Part shown: in pieces, positions 4,771 to 12,692 of the stretch
Layout: every line of letters starts with the position of its first letter
How positions within the stretch are numbered: the stretch's first letter is position 1
NCBI GenBank assembly: GCA_002373085.1
Contig: DFJP01000112.1
Span: 1 to 12,692 of the forward strand
DNA: 12,692 bases
Origin: Caryophanales bacterium UBA3668
GTDB taxonomy: Bacteria > Bacillota_I > Bacilli_A > RFN20 > CAG-826
Reading direction: 5' to 3'
Notes under the pieces: model-generated
Told to the model about the DNA's origin: nothing
Seen by the model: only the letters and a program-made list of their open reading frames with translations
Database searches by the model: none
Position numbers and translations under genes: made by a program

Positions 4771-7197
4771 TTATGGTTTTAATCTATTTATTAGATTATA
4801 AACAACGGTAGCCGCGACTTCTAATTCGTGGCGAGATAAATATCCACTATTAAGAGCAGCCTTAATATCCTTAATATCGGATTTTCCGCCTGGCATACAA
4901 ATGTTATTACCATTCTTTATATCTCTAGAGGCGTACGCATTAGGATACTTATTGTTTTTACGATATGATTGTCCACTTGTTACCCAATCAGTCATAACTA
5001 AACCTTTATAGTTCCATTCATCTCTAAGGATATCAATGATTAAACCACGATGTTCTGCGGAGTGAATTCCGTTAACTAAGTTATAGCTTGTCATAATTGA
5101 TAATGGATTAGACCACTTAATTGCCTTTTCAAAGGCTAATAAGTAGATTTCTCTCATTGCTTTTTCTGAGACTATGGAGTTGTTATTTAAACGATTGGTC
5201 TCTTGGTTATTACATGCAAAGTGCTTAATTGTGGTCGCTTTTGTAGGATCTTCTTGAACTGATTTAATGATACAAGAAGCAGCAAACGCAGCAATAAGAG
5301 GATCTTCAGAATAGTATTCAAAATTTCTACCACATAAGATGTGTCTATGAATATTAATTCCTGGTGCGAGCCAAATATCCGCTCCATAGAGTTGCATCTC
5401 TTCTTTAACTAACCTACCACAACCACAAATAAATTCTTCGTTAAATGATTGAGCTAAGGCAGTAGCGATTGGGATCGCAGTAGCGATTTGCACTACCGTG
5501 CTTCCTTTCTTTTTGAGATTTCTTTCATAGCTCACAAAATAATCAATTGGTTTAGGGAGATAATTCTTTAATCCTTCCCAAATTGAATCTGTGGAAGTAA
5601 TGAAAGCTCCATTTTTATTTAAGATATATTCTCTAGTAATTCTTAATCCAGCAGGGCCATCTACCATATTAAGAGCCTTATCTAAACTTTCTACTCTTAA
5701 GGTTGTTTCTCCTGCGCCACCTAAAAGTAAAGAACAAGATTGACCAATTAATCCTTGGAAGCCAAGTTTATAATCGCCTAACACCATATGGATTAATTCA
5801 AGATCAGTTAATCCTTTAATATATTCTGGAACATCAATATTGTATGTATTGTTATAAACAATGTTTTGAGTTTCAATCATTGAAGAGTCAATTTCAATGA
5901 CTGGTAATTTGCTACTAATTGAATTTTCTTTTCTAACAATAACTAAATCTTTAAAGTCTGTTTTAGCAAAAACATTTTTAACTTTTTTAGTAACGATATC
6001 TTCTTTAAGAGAAATAGCAAAGACATCCGTTAAATCTTTAGATGAATTTCCTAATTTAAATAGGTAATTGCCTTTTTCTAATAAGTAAGATTCTTTTTCT
6101 TCGTCATATATTGGGAAATCTCTTAATGAGAGTTCTAAAGTAAGTTCTTCGCTTTCTTTAGCTCCTAAAAGTTTGCTCTTTTTAAAGGCGACAAGTTCAA
6201 GAGCAGGACGAAAAATAGGCCCAGACATATATAGTTGAATAACTTCTTTTCCTGGAAGGCCATTAACATTAGTAACCTTAACCTTCACCTCTACTTTATC
6301 ACCTTGGTTAGAAACACTGACAAATTGGTGTTTAAAAGTTGAATATGATAATCCAAAACCAAAGTTAAATAATGGAGAAATATTCAATGAAGAGAAATAA
6401 CGATATCCAACATAAGTTCCTTCGTTATATCGACATTCATCTTGACTAAGTGGAGTAGAGATGTATGGGTAGTCTTTAATTAGCGCCCATGTATCTGTTA
6501 ACTTTCCACTTGGGTTACTTTTTCCTAAAACGATATCAGTAATGATATGTCCATTTAATGAACCAAGTTGAGATAATAGAAGAATATTTTTAACTTCCAT
6601 TATTGGCTCTAAATCAACGATTCCAGGAACATTTAAAACAAGCATGAATTTCTCATAATTGTTATTGAGATATAAAATATCTCTTATTTCTGTATCGGTA
6701 AGATAGACACTACCTTTTTCCAAATAACGATCACTACCTTCTCCTGCAGTTCTACTTAATACATAAATAGCAACTTTATGATCTCCGATAATTGGAAATT
6801 CATAATCTCTTTCAGGAGCGCTTTTACCCATTGAATAGCTAGCAGCGATAGTTCTATGTTCAGCAGCCTCTTTTTTAACTTTTTTAATGAAGTCTTTTTC
6901 GTTTTCTAAACGAACTTTATCGTAGCTATTAAGCCAATCTTTACTTGTAATTTCAAATCCAGCGTTTTCAAATGCTTCTTCAACATTTTCTGAGTAACGT
7001 GCATTAACCGCTCCGCTACCAGTTCCACCCATAACGGTGTATCTAACTCCATTACCAATCAAAACGATTTTGCATGGTTTTTCTAAAGGGAAAGAATCAT
7101 CATCTCTTTTTAAAAAGAGAACACATTCATGAGCGTTATCTTTTAAATAGTTTAAATGCTCTAATTCATGAGGCAAATAATCGTAATTAGTCTTCAT
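4771..7197 (-). CDS. Glycoside hydrolase family 3 beta-glycosidase with permuted domain order
   Basis: An 808-residue enzyme expected to cleave terminal beta-linked sugars (beta-glucosidase or beta-xylosidase type) from oligosaccharides. There is no signal peptide, so it is probably cytoplasmic. The usual GH3 order is rearranged. The alpha/beta sandwich domain normally second comes first (about 40-240), with GGTGSGAVNA and the acid/base candidate E153 in TAGEGSDR. A fibronectin-III-like domain follows (about 305-395, LPGKEVIQLY). The TIM-barrel domain is last (about 460-800), with DGPAGLR at 513, GRNFEYYSEDP at 623, KHF at 658 and nucleophile D737 in LVMTDW. Such inverted GH3 enzymes are known from gut and rumen bacteria (Butyrivibrio, Ruminococcus type). 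ATG 7197 is preferred over the in-frame GTG 7206 because GGGTGA lies about 5 nt before it. It overlaps the end of rimO by 11 bp and is probably last in the operon. Confidence 0.92.
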   Translation of the reverse strand: MKTNYDYLPHELEHLNYLKDNAHECVLFLKRDDDSFPLEKPCKIVLIGNGVRYTVMGGTGSGAVNARYSENVEEAFENAGFEITSKDWLNSYDKVRLENEKDFIKKVKKEAAEHRTIAASYSMGKSAPERDYEFPIIGDHKVAIYVLSRTAGEGSDRYLEKGSVYLTDTEIRDILYLNNNYEKFMLVLNVPGIVDLEPIMEVKNILLLSQLGSLNGHIITDIVLGKSNPSGKLTDTWALIKDYPYISTPLSQDECRYNEGTYVGYRYFSSLNISPLFNFGFGLSYSTFKHQFVSVSNQGDKVEVKVKVTNVNGLPGKEVIQLYMSGPIFRPALELVAFKKSKLLGAKESEELTLELSLRDFPIYDEEKESYLLEKGNYLFKLGNSSKDLTDVFAISLKEDIVTKKVKNVFAKTDFKDLVIVRKENSISSKLPVIEIDSSMIETQNIVYNNTYNIDVPEYIKGLTDLELIHMVLGDYKLGFQGLIGQSCSLLLGGAGETTLRVESLDKALNMVDGPAGLRITREYILNKNGAFITSTDSIWEGLKNYLPKPIDYFVSYERNLKKKGSTVVQIATAIPIATALAQSFNEEFICGCGRLVKEEMQLYGADIWLAPGINIHRHILCGRNFEYYSEDPLIAAFAASCIIKSVQEDPTKATTIKHFACNNQETNRLNNNSIVSEKAMREIYLLAFEKAIKWSNPLSIMTSYNLVNGIHSAEHRGLIIDILRDEWNYKGLVMTDWVTSGQSYRKNNKYPNAYASRDIKNGNNICMPGGKSDIKDIKAALNSGYLSRHELEVAATVVYNLINRLKP

Positions 7198-8485
7198 AGA
7201 GTTCACCCATCATATCGTATACAAATACACTATTAATTTTCACTTTTACTATATCACCACTTTGAAGTGGCTTAGGACTAGTAAAGAATATTTTTCCATC
7301 AACATCATCAGGAGCGTTCCAATAGCTTCTTAAAAGATAGTTGCCGTGTTCATCTTGACCAATAACCATTCCTGACATAACTTCATCAACATGTTTCTTA
7401 TTTAATGCATAAGAAATCTTTTGTTGAGCTTTCATCACTTTAGCGAGTCTCTTTTTCTTAACTTCTTCATCAATTTGATTAGGGAAGGACGCTGCAGGAG
7501 TTCCTTCTTCTTGAGAATAAGTAAAGGCTCCTAAATGGTCGAACTTCACTTCTTTCATGAATTCGATAAGATTATCTACATCTTCCTCTGTTTCTCCTGG
7601 GAAGCCCACCATCACAGTGGTTCTTAAAACTGCGTTAGGAACTTTATTTCTAATTTTAGAAAATAGTTTGATAAGGAATTCCTTATCCCCTCTACGATAC
7701 ATATCTTTTAAGATATGTGTTTCACTATGTTGAATAGGGATATCAAAATAAGGAGTTAAGCGAGGTTCTTTACCAATTAACTCAATTAATTCATCACTTA
7801 TTTCATCAGGATATAAATATAGTAAACGAATATATTTAAATTCTTTAATCGCCAATAAACCATGTAAGAGGTCCACTATATCGACTTTTTTATCTTTAAA
7901 ATCAATCCCGTATTTTGTGGTGTCTTGTTCTAAAACAATAATCTCTTTAATTCCCACTTCAGCGAGTTCTTTCGCTTCTTTAATTACTGAATCGTAATCT
8001 CGAGAGACAAAATGTCCTCTAATAATAGGGATTGCACAATAACTGCATCGATTGTCACATCCTTCTCCAATTTTTAAATAAGCAGAATATGGGCCAGTAG
8101 AGACAATACGATATTCATCATCCACTCCTAAAGATGGATCGATATCTTTATCAATAACAGATAACTTCTCATTAAAATGAGAATAATCTTTAATTGGGAT
8201 ATATAAATCAACTTCTGGAATTTCTTTTTTAAGGTCTTCTAAATATCTTTGAGCTAAACAACCAGTAACAACAACTTTCTTACCGTATTGAATCATCTCT
8301 AAGATATTTTCGATGCTCTCTTTTTTACTGGATTCAATAAATCCACAAGTATTGATAACAATAATATCTGAGTCTTTTGGATCATTAGTGATTTCATAGC
8401 CATTACGATCAAACAAACCTAAAATATTCTCGCTATCGACGCGATTCTTCATACAGCCTAAAGAGACAATGCCAACTTTTTTCAT
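7187..8485 (-). CDS. rimO: Ribosomal protein S12 methylthiotransferase RimO
   Basis: A 432-residue radical-SAM enzyme that adds a methylthio group to the conserved aspartate of ribosomal protein S12 (Asp89 in E. coli numbering). Seen: an N-terminal UPF0004 domain with GCMKNRVDSE and cluster cysteines C11, C47 and C76. The radical-SAM motif GEGCDNRCSYC follows, with C143, C147 and C150 binding the catalytic 4Fe-4S cluster. A TRAM domain with NAPDDVDGKIF is near the C terminus. Together with GCMKN this favours RimO over its tRNA-modifying paralogue MiaB. Length is normal and all six cysteines are present. It starts at ATG 8485, 5 bp after the stop of the ABC transporter gene, with a weak GTGAG site, and overlaps the glycosidase by 11 bp, consistent with co-transcription. 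Its relation to these two neighbours is not obviously functional. Confidence 0.95.
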   Translation of the reverse strand: MKKVGIVSLGCMKNRVDSENILGLFDRNGYEITNDPKDSDIIVINTCGFIESSKKESIENILEMIQYGKKVVVTGCLAQRYLEDLKKEIPEVDLYIPIKDYSHFNEKLSVIDKDIDPSLGVDDEYRIVSTGPYSAYLKIGEGCDNRCSYCAIPIIRGHFVSRDYDSVIKEAKELAEVGIKEIIVLEQDTTKYGIDFKDKKVDIVDLLHGLLAIKEFKYIRLLYLYPDEISDELIELIGKEPRLTPYFDIPIQHSETHILKDMYRRGDKEFLIKLFSKIRNKVPNAVLRTTVMVGFPGETEEDVDNLIEFMKEVKFDHLGAFTYSQEEGTPAASFPNQIDEEVKKKRLAKVMKAQQKISYALNKKHVDEVMSGMVIGQDEHGNYLLRSYWNAPDDVDGKIFFTSPKPLQSGDIVKVKINSVFVYDMMGELYED

Positions 8486-8490
8486 TAAAA

Positions 8491-11400
8491 TTACTCACTT
8501 CTTAAGGCGATAACTGGATCTTGTTTAGAAGCACTGAAGGATGGGATAAGCCCACTTAAGACACTTAAGAGGATAGAAATACCCACCATCATGAGTGCGT
8601 AATACCAAGGTAAGGCACAAATATTACTAACACCTAAAGTAAAGACAATCGCATTAATAATGATTTGTAAAATATAGGTAACTCCGATTCCGATAGCGCC
8701 ACTAGCAAAACCGGTAATCAAGTTTTCAGCAATAAATAATCTTGAGACATCTTTCTTTCGTCCACCAAGAGAACGGATAACACCAATTTCTTTAACTCTT
8801 TCCATAACAGAGATGTAGGTAATAACCGCAATCATGAAGCAAGAGACAACCAATGATAAAGAAGTAAATGCAATTAAAGCTGCACTTACAGTGGTAACTA
8901 AAGTAGAAATAGCCTCAATAATGATACTGATTGTATCACTATAAGTGATTTCACTTCTAATTTCAGGAGGTACTTCTCTTCCTTTAATAACAAGAACGTC
9001 TTTAGAATTCCATCTATCTAAATAGCTAGTAACACTATTCTTAGTTTCAAAACTCTTTGGATAGATTTGGATTGATTGTGGAAGTTCTTCAATATCGTGA
9101 GAGATGATAATTTGATCTTCATCAGTGTGATCATTAATCTTTAATCCTGCTAAAGAACGAAGATGAATCTTATCATTCTTCAAATTATCTGAACCACTAC
9201 TTAAGAAGGAAGCAAAGATAGAGGCTAACGCTGTAGAACGATTACCGTTAAGCGCTTGGGCGTAACCACGTTTTGTTTCAGGAACAAATCCTTCTTGGCC
9301 ATTATCTTTTGAGTAATCATCATATTCAAATTGAACATAAGCGTTAAATTGAGATACTTTCCATCTTAAGTTTTCAATATGGTCTTTAAATGATGCGGTA
9401 ATTTGACTTGTACCAGATTGATCAATATATTCTCTAGCAAAGTCTTTAGTGAAATAGACACCTCTTTCCAGAGTGCCAAATCTAGTTGTGTCTTTTGCTC
9501 TTAAAATGCCAGACACCTTAACTTTATAACGATTATCGTTAAGTAAAGCGTTATCAGTCATAACAGCTTCGTAATAATAATCCGGAGTTTCTGGTTCTAA
9601 TTCAGTAACTTTGCCGTTATTTAAAGTTGCATAATCACCAGATAATTTTCTCACGTTACAAGTAGCGACAAAGTCAGTTGTTCTAGTATCAACCTCAGTT
9701 GGGCTACCAGTAGCAAAAGTTAAAATAAAAATTTTGCCTAATGTTTCAGCGTGATCAATATAATCTTGAGGCGTAAGACTACCAACGCCTTTTCTAGATA
9801 CATCAGCGATGAATTCTAAATCTTCTTGAGTGATTTCATCAGCGTTAATCATAAACCAGCTGCCTTCAATTTCACTCTTGCCATCTTGGACAGTACGATT
9901 ACCAATTCTTTGGCAGATGACATTATGCATTTTTGCATCAGTACCATTTACTTCAATTCCGTTACCTGTAAGGTTATCGCTTTCAGGAGCGTAATTTAAA
10001 GCAAGGTAATAATTACCACCACTAACAGTGGTTCCACTTAAGCTAACAGTAATTTTCTTATGTGACACTAATGTTGGATTTTGTCTATAAATCTCATCGT
10101 GAGGGAAACAATAGAATTCATGATTAAGAATTTCATCAAAATTAAATGTTGAGTTATATGGGTATTTTTGATCAAGTTGCTTGTATTCGTTTTCAAGTTT
10201 ACGAATCTTTTCTTCATCAACTGGAGATTGTCTTTTGAGTTCTTCAATCTCTTTTTCGATTTCATTACCTCTCACTGCTTTCATTGCAATGTTAATGAAT
10301 TCATCTTGTGGGTAATAGCCCATCTGGGCTAACACTAAATCGGTTAATGTTGTTTTATCATCAACAACGAGTAAAAGTTCATTCTTATCTTTTGGGAATG
10401 TACCAGCGATACAATCATATTGAGATAAGAGATAATCATCTTCCGCTGGAAGTTGCTTCATAAAGCTAGTAAATAAATCAACGAATTGAGCGTATGAGCT
10501 AAATCCCTTAACGGTCATTAAGGTTTTAATATATTGTTGAGTTAAACCATTCATTGAAATAACTTCGGCAGGTTCATCTTTCTTCTTATGGAAAGAAGTG
10601 AAGAAGTTATTTGTTGGATCAATTGAATAATTATAGTTAATCGCCGAATAATATGATTCTGGCATTTCAGAAACATAATCGACAAAGTCTTCGTTAATAT
10701 CATTAGTCTTAACGTTAGTGAAATCAGTGTACTTATCTAGAAGATAAGCAATCATTGAATCCATTCCAACTTTTGTGGAAGTATCAAATTTTTCGAGTTC
10801 TTTACTATCTTGATTTCTAAGTCCGGTAAGTAAAGAAGTAACATCCACTGTTTCTTCAGCGACACCGATAGGATAGGCGCTTAGCATATCATTTTCCATA
10901 GAATGGATATAATCGTTAACACCACAAGAGACACCTAAAATTGTCGAAACGCCGATAATGCCAATGCTTCCTGCAATTGCGACTAATAATGTTCTTCTAA
11001 ACTTTGACCATAAGTTAGAAATAGATAAAGCGGTCGCAGTAAAGAAAGACATTGAAGATTGTTTCTTGCCTTTATTTTCTACAACTTCTACTACTTCTTG
11101 AGTGGAAATAGCCTCATCTTCTCCATTATATGGATTAGAGTCATCATATATTTCTCCGTCTTTCATCTTCACAATACGAGATGCGTATTTAGAAGCGAGT
11201 TCTGGGTTATGAGTAACCATGATAACAAGGTGGTTATTAGAAACTTCTTTTAATAAATCCATGATTTGGAGAGAAGTTTCACTATCAAGAGCACCAGTAG
11301 GTTCATCTGCTAAGACGATTTCTGGATTGTTGACTAAGGCTCTAGCAATCGCCACTCTTTGCATTTGACCACCAGACATTTGGTTTGGTTTTTTATAATA

Positions 11401-11805
11401 TAAGTCTTTAAGTCCGACTTTATCTAAAGCCTCTTTAGCGAGTCTCGTTCTTTCTTCTTTTTTCAGTCCTGCAATCGTTAAAGCGAGTTCAACATTCTTT
11501 AGTACTGTTTGATGTGGGATTAAGTTATAAGATTGGAAAACAAAACCAATTGAGTGGTTTCTATATGTATCCCAATCACTATCGTTATAATTCTTAGTGC
11601 TTATACCTTTGATGATTAAATCACCTTCATCATAGTGATCTAATCCACCAGTAATATTTAAAAGCGTGGTTTTACCACAGCCTGAATGTCCTAATATCGC
11701 AACAAATTCATGCGCTCTGAAGTTTAAAGAAATTCCTTTAAGAGCGTGGACCGGTTCTTGATCTTTTAGAGCGTAATCTTTTTTGATGTTTCTAAGTTCT
11801 AACAT
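8491..11805 (-). CDS. ABC transporter, ATPase fused to FtsX/MacB-type permease with very large ectodomain
   Basis: A single 1104-residue chain combining both parts of a MacB/LolCDE-like mechanotransmission ABC system, usually used for peptide, antibiotic or lipoprotein handling rather than import. ATPase (about 1-220): Walker A GHSGCGKTT 39-47, Q91, signature MSGGQMQR near 143-150, Walker B VLADEP with D167/E168, and H199. TM1 is about 272-296, followed by an extracytoplasmic domain of about 660 residues with a charged coiled-coil near 513-548. The FtsX domain has TM segments around 974-999, 1030-1055 and 1067-1090, and the conserved loop VKEIGVIRSLGGRKKDV. The ectodomain is much larger than MacB's roughly 200 residues. 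ATG 11805 is chosen because AAGGAGG lies 8 nt upstream; an in-frame TTG at 11811 is too close to it. First gene of the probable operon with rimO and the GH3 gene. Substrate unknown. Confidence 0.92.
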   Translation of the reverse strand: MLELRNIKKDYALKDQEPVHALKGISLNFRAHEFVAILGHSGCGKTTLLNITGGLDHYDEGDLIIKGISTKNYNDSDWDTYRNHSIGFVFQSYNLIPHQTVLKNVELALTIAGLKKEERTRLAKEALDKVGLKDLYYKKPNQMSGGQMQRVAIARALVNNPEIVLADEPTGALDSETSLQIMDLLKEVSNNHLVIMVTHNPELASKYASRIVKMKDGEIYDDSNPYNGEDEAISTQEVVEVVENKGKKQSSMSFFTATALSISNLWSKFRRTLLVAIAGSIGIIGVSTILGVSCGVNDYIHSMENDMLSAYPIGVAEETVDVTSLLTGLRNQDSKELEKFDTSTKVGMDSMIAYLLDKYTDFTNVKTNDINEDFVDYVSEMPESYYSAINYNYSIDPTNNFFTSFHKKKDEPAEVISMNGLTQQYIKTLMTVKGFSSYAQFVDLFTSFMKQLPAEDDYLLSQYDCIAGTFPKDKNELLLVVDDKTTLTDLVLAQMGYYPQDEFINIAMKAVRGNEIEKEIEELKRQSPVDEEKIRKLENEYKQLDQKYPYNSTFNFDEILNHEFYCFPHDEIYRQNPTLVSHKKITVSLSGTTVSGGNYYLALNYAPESDNLTGNGIEVNGTDAKMHNVICQRIGNRTVQDGKSEIEGSWFMINADEITQEDLEFIADVSRKGVGSLTPQDYIDHAETLGKIFILTFATGSPTEVDTRTTDFVATCNVRKLSGDYATLNNGKVTELEPETPDYYYEAVMTDNALLNDNRYKVKVSGILRAKDTTRFGTLERGVYFTKDFAREYIDQSGTSQITASFKDHIENLRWKVSQFNAYVQFEYDDYSKDNGQEGFVPETKRGYAQALNGNRSTALASIFASFLSSGSDNLKNDKIHLRSLAGLKINDHTDEDQIIISHDIEELPQSIQIYPKSFETKNSVTSYLDRWNSKDVLVIKGREVPPEIRSEITYSDTISIIIEAISTLVTTVSAALIAFTSLSLVVSCFMIAVITYISVMERVKEIGVIRSLGGRKKDVSRLFIAENLITGFASGAIGIGVTYILQIIINAIVFTLGVSNICALPWYYALMMVGISILLSVLSGLIPSFSASKQDPVIALRSE

Positions 11806-11813
11806 TTTCAAGA

Positions 11814-11820
11814 CCTCCTT
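11814..11820 (-). promoter_or_regulatory. Shine-Dalgarno site of the ABC transporter gene
   Basis: AAGGAGG on the minus strand, 8 nt from ATG 11805 but only 2 nt from the in-frame TTG at 11811. It therefore sets the start at 11805. Confidence 0.75.
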
Positions 11821-11836
11821 TGTCGAATATGTAAAT

Positions 11837-11865
11837 ATGTTATCTTTTTACATAAAAAATGTAAA
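11837..11865 (-). promoter_or_regulatory. Probable promoter with embedded palindromic operator for the ABC-rimO-GH3 operon
   Basis: On the minus strand TTTACA (11865-11860), a 17-bp spacer and TAACAT (11842-11837) form a plausible promoter about 30 bp before the start codon. A perfect 7-bp inverted repeat, TTTACAT-N5-ATGTAAA (11847-11865), covers the -35 box and spacer, and a further ATGTAAA-like half-site lies at 11829-11835. This is the layout of a repressor operator; TACAT/ATGTA half-sites recall PadR- or GntR-type operators, but no regulator gene is in view. Confidence 0.45.
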
Positions 11866-11885
11866 TTGAAATACATTTTTATCAC

Positions 11886-11918
11886 AAAAAGAAAAAAGCA
11901 AGACAATAAATCTTGCTT
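11886..11918 (-). terminator. Intrinsic terminator after the small membrane protein gene
   Basis: Read on the minus strand: a perfect 8-bp stem AAGCAAGA/TCTTGCTT (11918-11911 with 11903-11896), a 7-nt loop and a tail of Ts (TTTTTTC then more Ts). It lies 17 bp past the stop of the 150-residue gene and separates that transcript from the ABC-rimO-GH3 operon. Confidence 0.85.
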
Positions 11919-11935
11919 GATACTATTTGATTTTT

Positions 11936-12388
11936 TTATTTGCTTTTAATTATTTCAATGTTTTGTAAAATCTCTTCTTTGGTCTTAAATTTTGCTTCAA
12001 TAACACGACGGTTAAAAGCGAAATAGATATAAGTATAAATGACATCAACAAACAAAAAGAGGAAGGCTGGTAAAAGGAAGGCAATCGCGTTACTAGTTAA
12101 GTCAAAGTTTTCTTTTTGTTCCGCAAATAAAATAACAAAGACTGATAGAAGAACAAAGGCAAACACTACAAGAAGAATAATAGGGACAAATGTTGGTCCT
12201 CGACGATATAACTTTTTAGAGTATTCTTTAAGTTCTAAATAGTGAGGTGCATTTTCATCTATTTCATAGACTACGTGAGCGTTAATCCCTTTTTCAATGC
12301 AGCTAATCTCTTTATATCCAAGAGCCTCGTAGATTTCTTTTCTTTCACGATATTGAGGAATTGTTAGTTTAATCTTTTTGCGAATCAT
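11936..12388 (-). CDS. Small membrane protein with two transmembrane segments, function unknown
   Basis: A 150-residue protein that I do not recognise. Seen: a soluble basic N-terminal part (about 1-65) containing TIPQYRERKEIYEALGYKEI, a hydrophobic segment at about 67-89 (FVPIILLVVFAFVLLSVFVILF), a short polar loop, a second hydrophobic segment at about 100-125, and a charged lysine-rich C-terminal tail. Both ends are probably cytoplasmic. ATG 12388 is preferred: the GAGG at 12398-12401 is 9 nt before it but directly abuts the alternative ATG at 12397. The gene overlaps the end of the PlsC-like acyltransferase gene by 20 bp and is the last gene before a terminator, so it is probably translated together with that gene. 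A role in membrane or lipid biology is suggested only by this neighbour. Confidence 0.75.
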   Translation of the reverse strand: MIRKKIKLTIPQYRERKEIYEALGYKEISCIEKGINAHVVYEIDENAPHYLELKEYSKKLYRRGPTFVPIILLVVFAFVLLSVFVILFAEQKENFDLTSNAIAFLLPAFLFLFVDVIYTYIYFAFNRRVIEAKFKTKEEILQNIEIIKSK

Positions 12389-12692
12389 TATTATCATCCT
12401 CGACTTTCACATATTTGATGTATTCATATTGAGGAACACTATTAGCGAATTCTTGCATCGCTCTAAGAGTTTCATCATGTAGATAAGTTTTATTTTCAGT
12501 AGCGGTCTTTCCTTCAAGAGGGAAGATAGGCTCAAGAATATAGACTGTTTGTCTAGGAATTTTACCAATTAATGGTTTTCTCCAAGTAGTGACAACTGGG
12601 ACTACTGGAGCATTACACTTTGCAGGGTAATTAAATGATCCATCTCTAAATGGTCTAATCTTTGTGTAATATGGCCAAATATGAGCTTCTGG
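12369..12692 (-). CDS. PlsC-like 1-acyl-glycerol-3-phosphate acyltransferase, C-terminal part (start outside window)
   Basis: The last 107 codons of a gene cut off by the window edge; the frame is open from base 12692 to the TAA at 12369-12371. The visible start PEAHIWPYYTKIRPFRDGSFNYPAKCNAPVVPVV fits motif III (the P-E block before a basic/aromatic run) and motif IV (VPVV) of the PlsC/LPLAT acyltransferase family, which acylates lysophosphatidic acid to phosphatidic acid in membrane phospholipid synthesis. The HX4D catalytic motif would lie outside the window. After the acyltransferase core come about 65 residues with an acidic, polar C-terminal tail (VEDDNNDSQKD). The gene overlaps the small membrane protein gene. 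Substrate could differ from the classical one, as the family is broad. Confidence 0.75.
   Translation of the reverse strand, partial: PEAHIWPYYTKIRPFRDGSFNYPAKCNAPVVPVVTTWRKPLIGKIPRQTVYILEPIFPLEGKTATENKTYLHDETLRAMQEFANSVPQYEYIKYVKVEDDNNDSQKD

Noticed and set aside
11059..11253. Small + strand open frames inside the ABC gene, and similar ones at 2299-2487 and 12039-12242, plus minus-strand alternatives at 2426-2632, 5187-5387 and 10068-10265
   Set aside because: They lie wholly within well-supported genes in other frames, show no family motifs and have no good ribosome binding sites.

Overview
The window is AT-rich bacterial DNA of low-GC Firmicute/Mollicute-neighbour character (Bacilli such as Erysipelotrichia, RF39-like or Acholeplasma-like lineages; the exact taxon cannot be read from the sequence). 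The signs are A/T-rich third positions, strong GGAGG-type Shine-Dalgarno sites, intrinsic terminators and short overlapping genes. UGA appears to be a real stop codon: the adenine methylase ends on TGA at the length expected for its family. This argues against a Mycoplasma-type code. A domain-permuted family 3 glycosidase hints at a plant-glycan-rich habitat such as gut or rumen (inference).

Left part (1-4322): a DNA-modification/restriction-like cluster. The C-terminal part of a cytosine-5 DNA methyltransferase enters from the left on the + strand. It converges on a tight three-gene minus-strand operon. In transcription order this holds (i) a large protein joining a PD-(D/E)XK nuclease domain to a DGQHR (DndB/DpdB-type) domain, (ii) a DpnM/Dam-class adenine-N6 methyltransferase, and (iii) a small winged-helix-like protein of unknown role. 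The operon genes overlap by 1 and 14 bp. A hairpin between the convergent stop codons can act as a terminator in both directions. This cluster is the best candidate here for a poorly described defence system: a DGQHR nuclease with m6A and m5C methylases.

Middle (4323-4770): about 450 bp without protein genes. It holds the operon's probable promoter, three helically phased 12-bp direct repeats, a short inverted repeat, and a tRNA-Thr(GGT) gene with its own promoter and terminator on the minus strand. The restriction-like cluster lies just past the tRNA 3' end, a classic island position, but no integrase or att duplication is visible.

Right part (4771-12692): housekeeping and accessory genes, all on the minus strand. 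An MacB/FtsX-type ABC transporter fused in one chain (ATPase, TM, very large ectodomain, three TM), rimO (ribosomal protein S12 methylthiotransferase) and a GH3 beta-glycosidase form a probable operon with a dedicated promoter that carries an embedded palindrome. Upstream of it, a PlsC-like acyltransferase (cut by the window edge) overlaps a small two-TM membrane protein, and this pair ends in a strong intrinsic terminator.
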